NCBI RefSeq assembly: GCF_000001735.4
Contig: NC_003075.7
Location: forward strand, 10,727,001-10,791,000
Origin: Arabidopsis thaliana
Lineage: Eukaryota; Streptophyta; Magnoliopsida; Brassicales; Brassicaceae
Reading direction: 5' to 3'
DNA length: 64,000 bases
In this document: positions 57,257 through 64,000 of the stretch, piece by piece
How positions within the stretch are numbered: the stretch's first letter is position 1
Layout: each line of letters starts with the position of its first letter
Made by a program: the position numbers and the translations under genes
The notes under the pieces: generated by a model
What the model saw: the letters and a program-made list of their open reading frames with translations, nothing else
What the model was told of the DNA's origin: nothing
The model's database searches: none

Positions 57257-57690
57257 AGCCGCAGTGATGACTTTATTTTGGGTCAAATGAGAAAAACAAT
57301 TCTCATATGAACACTTTTTGGTTTTAGTTTTGTTAATTGCAAAACAGCCCCTAATTAAAATTTTAGTTACATAAGAGACCACAAAATGCTGAGGAAAAGT
57401 AGAATCGAACTCCAAGGTTCAAAGGTTACATAAAAGACCCTAATCCGCCACATGACCTTCGAAGTTTCAATGTGATTGCAGTAAAAACAAACAGTGTTTT
57501 CAACCGTGGAGATTGCAATAAACTGTAACATATCAAACAGAAAGCTTTTTATTTTTCTCATAACATAAAACTCAACATCACTTGCAATGTTAAAGACACG
57601 ACTTAAGCTTATTTGGTAAAGATGGTCCTAACTTTCTGAAGACAGAACTCAACTCATGTGTCAAAGATTTGATCTTTGATGAGATGTTTT
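57257..57690. other. Spacer upstream of the F-box gene and downstream of the GST gene
   Basis: Contains the F-box promoter and the GST 3' UTR; both segments are the source of the fossils at 53.7 and 55.7 kb. No other feature. Confidence 0.6.
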
Positions 57691-59376
57691 TCATTTGGAG
57701 AATCTGTGTCGATCATGAGGCGAAGTGTAATCGATGTTTGGTCCATGAGGGATGATCCCAAAAGGGTTGATCGACGGGTGGCTTCCATAGTAATGCTGCT
57801 TGATGTGATTCATGTTAACCGTGCTACTCATACCGGGGATCTGGAAAATGTCTTTCGTGTAGTTGAACAAATTCGGATACTCCCTTATGAGTTTCTTGTT
57901 GCATTTGAAGTGGACTGCATAAACCTGGATCAACGTTTCAACATTAGAGATTCGTTCACATATGGTGTACTTCTTTTTCTTGCTTTGAAAGTATGAACTT
58001 ACCTCGTCAAATCTTATAAGGGTGACAAACAATCTGATATCTGTTTCAGTCAAAGTGTTACCACAGATGTACCGATGTTTTCCAAGAATCTCCTCACATC
58101 TATCTAATGCTTCATACACTTGCTCCACTGCCTACATATAAGAACCATAAACTTTACATTCTCATGGGATCAATTAGCATATACAGTAATAGCTTTATTC
58201 ATGGCTTCCACACTTACCTCCTCATAAGGTCCTTGTTTCTTTGCAAACCCGCATCTATAGACACCATTATTTATCCCATTGTAAATCCATTCATTAGTTT
58301 CATCGATTTTAGCTTGGAGATGGGAAGGGTAAAGATCAAGATCAGGATTTCCCGCAATATGATTGAACTCAGTGTTGAACATCCGGATTATTTCTGCACT
58401 CTCGTTGTTAACAACAGTTTTGAGCTTCTTATCCCACAGAACCTAACATAAAAACCAAAACTCATGACTAACTAGTAACTACTTCCGACTGAAAGAGACT
58501 TAAAAGACATTGAGAAGCCAAAAGACTTACAGGAACAGTATACTTCCCGGTGTAGTTTGGGCTAGCAATCTCATAGAGTTCTCTTACACTCTTAGCACCA
58601 TTAAGATGGTCAGGATCAGCTCCTGGAACTTCGGTATCTGAACCTGGAAAGACCCATCCCATATGTTCATCGGTTTCTTTGGTTCTTCCCCAAATGGGTT
58701 TTACAGACTGATGGAAATCAAACAAAGAACAATTCGATCAATACCATCAGGAAATGGTATGATTCTACATAACAATAAGCAGTGTTAAAGGGTTGAGTCT
58801 ACGCACCGAGAAGCTTATTGCATCGTCAAGTCCTTTGATCTTTAAGTATGAAAGGCATCTAGAAGCCCATGGACAAGCATACGATATGTAAAGATGGTAT
58901 CTACCAGATTCAGCTGGAAACTGAGAATTGGAATCTTTTGAAACGAAGTTACGGAATGTCGATGCAGTTCTTTGAAAAGCTCCTGAATCTGATGTCTCAT
59001 CAACCGCAGATCGAGCCATTGATACTGTACACTGATGACAAATCAAAAGCATAGGGACCAACTTTCAATTTCATGAACAAAAACAGAACATCATAGTATG
59101 GACCTAAACGGATCAAACGTTAATAACTTTTAGCTCAAAATCAGTTTCTTTTGGGAATTCTCAGAATTTGATGCATCATGGAGACCATACCCAAATCAAA
59201 CACAAACCCAGAAAACCTGTAAGAATCTAATGCAAGTATGCACAAAGAGAAATGGAATTTGGAAATCAAGGAAAATCAATCGTGATGATGTGTACCTGAA
59301 GACGAGATCCACGAGTAGTGAACTTTGAAGCGAGAGAGAGGAAGCTGGTGTTGCTAATGATCGTGGAATAAGACAT
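57691..59376 (-). CDS. Glutathionyl-hydroquinone reductase-type glutathione transferase (AT4G19880-like)
   Basis: Members of this GST class (ECM4/YqjG-like, xi) reduce glutathionyl-quinones using a cysteine. Minus-strand exons: 59376-59296, 59031-58807, 58707-58531, 58442-58218, 58131-58003 and 57924-57691 (TGA), giving 356 residues with every exon a whole number of codons. The N-terminus ([19 protein letters not shown]) looks like a plastid transit peptide. The hallmark YACPWASRC carries the catalytic Cys. It is followed by [55 protein letters not shown], and [13 protein letters not shown]. The last intron (78 bases) is in phase and free of stops, so its retention would insert 26 residues without truncation. 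Confidence 0.92.
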
Positions 59377-59947
59377 CAACCAGGAGCTATATAAGTTGAA
59401 GATTCACCTGATCCATTATCTATATACATAGTCCACAAGGCTTCAGAGTCAATTTCGGCGACGTATTAATATGTCACTGCTTCTGTCATGCCCAACCTGT
59501 GATAATTTGGTTGCTTTCGGAGGAATATTCAATTCAAAAAAAGTACAAACCTTTGCAATAAAAAAAAAAAAAAAGTTCACATTTTTGCTACTTAATTAGT
59601 GTCCCTGTTTAAAACTGGCCACTTAGAGAAAATCCCACTTCTATTTTGTCAAAACTTTTGTACTTTTACATCAGTAACAACTTAATCACCACAGAGTGAA
59701 GAACATTGGTTTTGTTGTTCATGTCTAGAATCTTGATAGATAGATTCATACCCTTCACTTGGTGATAATAGTCTAAATCCCACTCTCCAGTCTTTAGAAT
59801 CTACTGAACAGGCGACAAAAAACGCAGCAAAAGCATACCATGTCATTGCCTCAACGCGGCTACATTCCACGGTTTCTTGATCCACCACAATGTGGATTTG
59901 CTATTCAAACAGAGAGTACAAAGCAACTGTGGGAGATGTAATCACTA
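59377..59947. other. Intergenic, GST promoter and PPR 3' flank
   Basis: AT-rich with a poly-A tract near 59561-59574. A short plus/minus open stretch at 59682-59888 has no recognisable domain and may be 3' UTR of the PPR gene. No gene is supported. Confidence 0.55.
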
Positions 59948-62053
59948 CTAGCCTACTCCTCTGGAGATTCTCTCAGTCAAATCAGTAACAAGGTTGTTTT
60001 TGCCAGACTCAGAACAAGCTGTAGTGAAAGCAGCTAAGGTAACACGATCAGCACTACTGTCCTTCTCCAACAATTTCTGAAAGAACAGAGCTGCCACTCC
60101 AACTTTCTTCTCGCTACATAACTTTCTAACAAGTGTCCTAACCGTTCTAATCCACAGCTTCTTATCTAAAGGTTCAAGCAGAATCATTGCATTGGCTGAA
60201 TCATTCCTCTTACAATACTCATATGCTAATGTGACTCGAGTTACCTCAGGAGGAGATAAACCTCTGTCAATCATCGCTTCGTAAAGCTTACAAGCTTCAT
60301 CTACCATGGACTTCTTGCAGAGACCGCTTATTAGTGAACCATAAGTGAAGCTATCAGGAACACAACCATGCCTCTTCATGTTGTGAAAATATTTCAAAGC
60401 CAGATCAATGTCGCCTTCTTTACAATAACAGCTTATCATAGACGTATAAGTCTCCTTCGTTGGAATCAATCCAAGACTCACCACCAACTGAAAAAGCCTC
60501 TCACTTTCCTTCATTTTCTTTTGCCTACAAAATGCAGCTATCAGTATGTTGTTCAGGCGCATATCGGCTTCAAAACCAGTCTTATTCATCCGACAGAAAA
60601 AAGCAAGAGCTTGGTTAATGTCATTTTGCTTACACTGTTCTTGAATAAGAATAGTGTAAGTAACTCCATCAGCTTCTAATCCACAAGAAAATGCTTTATT
60701 CAGCAACTCATATGCCTCAGGTGCCCTTGATTTCTTACAGAGACTGTCAATAGCTGCATTATACGTATAAATATTCGGCATAAAACCTTCATCACCCATC
60801 AAATTCATCAACTCGTACGCTCTACCGAAGCTTCCTGCTTTACAGTGACCATTGATGAGTGTTGTATACGTGTTCACGTTCGGAAACAAACCCTGTTCTT
60901 TCATTCTACTAAACAACATCTCTGCACGGTTCAACTTATCTTCCTTGCAATACCCACCAATCATCGAAGTATAAGTATGCACATTGGGTTTGTAAGTATC
61001 ACTACGAACGAGTTTCAGGAACAGCCTAAACGCTTTCTCAGTCCATCCTCTTTTACATAGCCCATCAATTAAAGCCGTGTGTGTATACACATTTGGCTTC
61101 CACCCATTTCTAACCATTTCCTCTAACATTTCAAAAGCCTGCTTGATACTACCCTTCTTGCATAACCCATCAATCAAAGACGTAAAATTTATCAAGTTTG
61201 GCTTAAACCCTAGATCAATCATCTTACGGAAATACCAAATCGCTCTATTCACTAAACCATTCTCACACAATGCAGTGAGAATCAAGGTACATGTAGCGTT
61301 ATCAGGAATAAATCCTCTTTGAATCATTCCAGTTAACCATCTATCAGCTTCCTGAATCTTACCATCTCTAAAACAACCAATAACCATAAGCTTATAAGAA
61401 CTAGAATCCGGAACTACTCCTCTCACAGACATTTCGTCGAACACATTCTCTGCATATTCAATCAAACCCAACTCAACGGCAATTTCGAGAACACAATTCA
61501 TAGTTATCGAGCTAGGTGTTAACCCCTGATTCTGCATATCCATAACCATACCAACAGCCTCATTCAATCTCCCAATCTCCGAGAAATTTCTAAGCATGCA
61601 TCGCATAACCTCGTGAGCTTTCTGCAAATTCCCATTAGCAAGCAAAGAATCAGCGGTTACGAGATACAATCTCATGAAATGTCGGAACTTTTCGAAACCC
61701 ACTGCCCAATAGAAGAAGCACAGAGCAACCATCGAACCAGATTCGCTCGCGAGTGAAGCCACCACAGTGATCGCTTGCTCGTGGGTAAGAGAATTAGCAT
61801 CGAAGTCGAGATTGACTCGGTGTGGGGATGATACGACATGGTTTTGACGAAGATAGGAAGTACAAACCAATGAACAGACCGATTTAACGAGACATTGAGA
61901 AGGTGACGATGATGGAGAAGAAGGAAGAGACAAATCACTGGATTCATGATCGGAAGAGATCAATCTGAAGAAGAAAAGAGAACAGAGAGAATTGGGTATC
62001 TCAAAAGTTCTAAGAAGGAATCGATTCGACTTAGGAAGAAGAAGAGATAACAT
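59948..62053 (-). CDS. Pentatricopeptide repeat (P-class) protein (AT4G19890-like)
   Basis: PPR proteins bind specific organellar RNAs. This is a single exon of 701 codons from the ATG at 62053, with a likely organelle-targeting N-terminus rich in Ser, Leu and Arg ([20 protein letters not shown]). From about residue 145 to 620 there are roughly fourteen repeats of 35 residues. Typical examples are [57 protein letters not shown] and [18 protein letters not shown]. There are no E or DYW domains, so RNA stabilisation, splicing or translation is more likely than editing. The start codon lies only about 90 bases from the 3' end of the next gene on the same strand, so its promoter must overlap that gene's 3' region. 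Confidence 0.94.
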
Positions 62054-62143
62054 TGGAGCTTTAATGGCTCGTCCTCTTGAGTGTGAGACAGAGTTGCAAA
62101 AATGTAATCTTTATATATAAATGATTTTATCAAAAAAATAGTT

Positions 62144-64000
62144 TTATAATACATCGGAGCATCTGATACAACTATGATCAAGGAACTTAGCCACAAGGCT
62201 CTCAGGTTCAGGGATCAGTGAGGAAGTTACGCTGTTCCAGAAATGGAACGTTAAGGACTCATTGAGTATCTTCTTGAACGATTCGTCTTGCTGCGATCTC
62301 TCATCTTCTATTGCAGGGTATGCAAAATAGCTGCTTCACCAAAATCAAAACAGGATCAAAGTTAAAAGCTTTGCAAAAAGATGAAGTCTTTGAGCAAAGT
62401 CATAAAGAGAGCTTTACTTTGTGATCTGTTGTGAGTTGATTGGGAAGAAAACAGAGGACGGTCGAATGTTCAGCTCCTGTTGATTCATACGCCGATTCTT
62501 CCCGTTTAAAAACCGTTTAGCTACTCGGGTCAAGAGATCTGCTCCGTTGCATCGCAAACACTTATCATCGTAAGTCAAGTAGTACTCGTTCAAGCATTCA
62601 AGTAAGAATGGGCTGCAGAGAGAGGTTAAAAGTTGAAACATCAGACAGAAACATTGTCGGTTACTAAGATGGGAATCGATGTTTTGAATGTAGCAAAGCA
62701 TTGGTTTGTGTTTATGAACCTTTTCTTTTCGAATGACATAACAGCACCGTTCAGTGATTCACCGGCTACCTGATCCTCCATGCCAATAGTATTTCTCAAA
62801 GACGATAATGAACCCAAAACTATCACATCAGAATCGAGGTAAACCCCGCCATATCTGCATCAATACGCAATCATGCTTCATTTCACAAGTAACAAAAGTG
62901 ATCAATTAGTTGATTAGAGAGTGATCAAGATTTACTTATAAAGGGCGGCAAGCCGAACGAGTTCACTGTAGTGAGTAGGATAGAACTTAGTTTTTCTCCA
63001 ATCAAACCATACAGAAGCAAATACATGAGTAGGAGTATCCTGCAGCAACTCATCAAGGTTGGGCATTGCCACAGCAACTTTATAACTGCAACATAGAGAA
63101 AAGAATCAACCAAACCATTACTAAATGGAGGAGTTAAGAGACAGCATTATGTGTTACTCACTAACCTATCTTTCACAAAGCTGTTCCTGAAGAAATCAAG
63201 CTCAACAGTCTCTGAGAAAACCACAACACAAGCATCTCGATGCTGAGACAGTAAGCTCTCAAGCCCTCTTTGATGTCTAACACTAAACATCCAACCAGGT
63301 GAATTCCACACCATAAACACTCTCATAGAACATTTCTCCTTTCTAAAAAACGAATCCATAAAATCCGAAAACGACAAACTCGGTTCTATACCAGGATAAT
63401 ATCCCCATTTTGTTCCATCTGCATACATATGTTCTGTAACCTCATCATGCTTCCTCTCAGATTCCACATTCTTCTGTTCCTCTCTCTCAATTTTCTCATC
63501 ATTGTCTAATGTCTTACGTTCACCTCTCTTGATCTCACCAACACTACTCAGCAACCTAAACTCATTTGGTTCCTTCTTCTCTGAAACAACACTCAATGGC
63601 TTCTTTGCCATAAAAGGGTTTCTCTTAATCTGATTCAACCTCCATTTCTGCACAACCTTATCACCTCTAGTCAATCCAGTATTCCCAACACTATCAGGAT
63701 CCTGCAACATTGGATTATTCAACGGATTCAAAGTCTCAATATTCGACTTAAACATTCTATCTCTCCTCAAGAAATCACCTTTCTTATCAAACCAATCTCC
63801 CCAACCTTGTCTCAAAGGCGAGACCTTTTTACCAGATTTTAACAACAAGGCATCTTCCACACTCGTAACCTCAACAATCTTCCTACGAATAGATTCATCT
63901 AAAGGAACATCATCAGATCCAAACGCAGCTCTACTACTCTTATCTCCTGAACTATCAGAATCTATACTAAAACCTGTGTAATCGTAATCCCATTCATCTA
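62144..64000 (-). CDS. Alpha-1,4-glycosyltransferase-like protein with DXD motif, 3' part (AT4G19900-like)
   Basis: A family of Golgi type II glycosyltransferases (Gb3/alpha-1,4-GlcNAc transferase-like). The gene begins beyond the right edge. Minus-strand exons visible: 64000-63166 (open to the edge), 63085-62936, 62854-62720, 62612-62418 and 62330-62144 (TAA). The large exon encodes a charged stem (DESIRRKIVEVTSVEDALLL, EKIEREEQKNVESER). The catalytic domain then begins with RVFMVWNSPGWMFSVRHQRG. Next come FYPTHYSELVRLAALYK and YGGVYLDSDVIVLGSL, which holds the sugar-nucleotide/metal-binding DSD. SLNGAVMSFEK, RPSSVFFPINSQQI and FWNSVTSSLIPEP follow. The N-terminal membrane anchor would be outside the window. 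The acceptor substrate is unknown. Confidence 0.92.

Noticed and set aside
57257..57415. Upstream extension of the F-box frame to an ATG at 57415
   Set aside because: It is not conserved with the tandem paralogue, whose start aligns with the ATG at 57256.
1..64000. CRISPR arrays, bacterial operons, tRNA or rRNA genes
   Set aside because: No regularly spaced repeats with unique spacers, no cloverleaf with A and B boxes, and no rRNA core sequence were seen. Gene structure is eukaryotic throughout.

Overview
The window looks like plant nuclear DNA: AT-rich spacers, many short GT-AG introns, plant-specific families (PP2 lectins, PPR, F-box/kelch) and Copia and LINE debris. From memory, the gene order and predicted proteins match Arabidopsis thaliana chromosome 4 around AT4G19710-AT4G19900. 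Locus names quoted below rest on that recognition and were not searched.

Layout. 1-2536 (+) is the 3' part of a bifunctional aspartate kinase-homoserine dehydrogenase. About 3.2-41.6 kb holds an array of class V (GH18) chitinase-like genes: eight on the minus strand (one only a 3' fragment) and one inverted on the plus strand. A start-only stub of one more lies at 45.39 kb. Most copies share a three-exon design (about 630-690 bp, 378-405 bp, and a short last exon). Only two copies, at 33.8-35.1 and 37.2-38.8 kb, keep the whole D-x-D-x-E catalytic motif in an undamaged frame. The others have lost an acidic residue, carry a stop or frameshift, or are fragments. A rearranged Copia element (27.8-29.8 kb), a LINE tail (44.7-45.35 kb) and a PPR gene fragment (43.1-43.7 kb) have entered the array.

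The right-hand third is compact and mostly intact: a thylakoid-lumen-type FKBP (45.6-46.9 kb, -), two phloem lectins PP2-A1 and PP2-A2 (47.3-50.5 kb, +), a cytosolic LCAT-like phospholipase (50.7-53.3 kb, -), two tandem F-box/kelch genes (54.2-57.3 kb, -), a glutathionyl-hydroquinone-reductase-type GST (57.7-59.4 kb, -), a 701-residue PPR protein (59.9-62.1 kb, -) and the 3' part of an alpha-1,4-glycosyltransferase-like gene (62.1-64.0 kb, -, cut by the window edge).

No new defence or mobile system was found. The most informative signal is historical. Both tandem families carry fossil pieces of their upstream neighbour's last exon: FKBP exon 4 and intron 3 beside the chitinases, and the GST 3' end beside the F-box genes. 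These fossils mark the duplication units. Functionally, chitin-active GH18 genes and the PP2 GlcNAc-oligomer-binding lectins lie side by side, but any link between them is conjecture.
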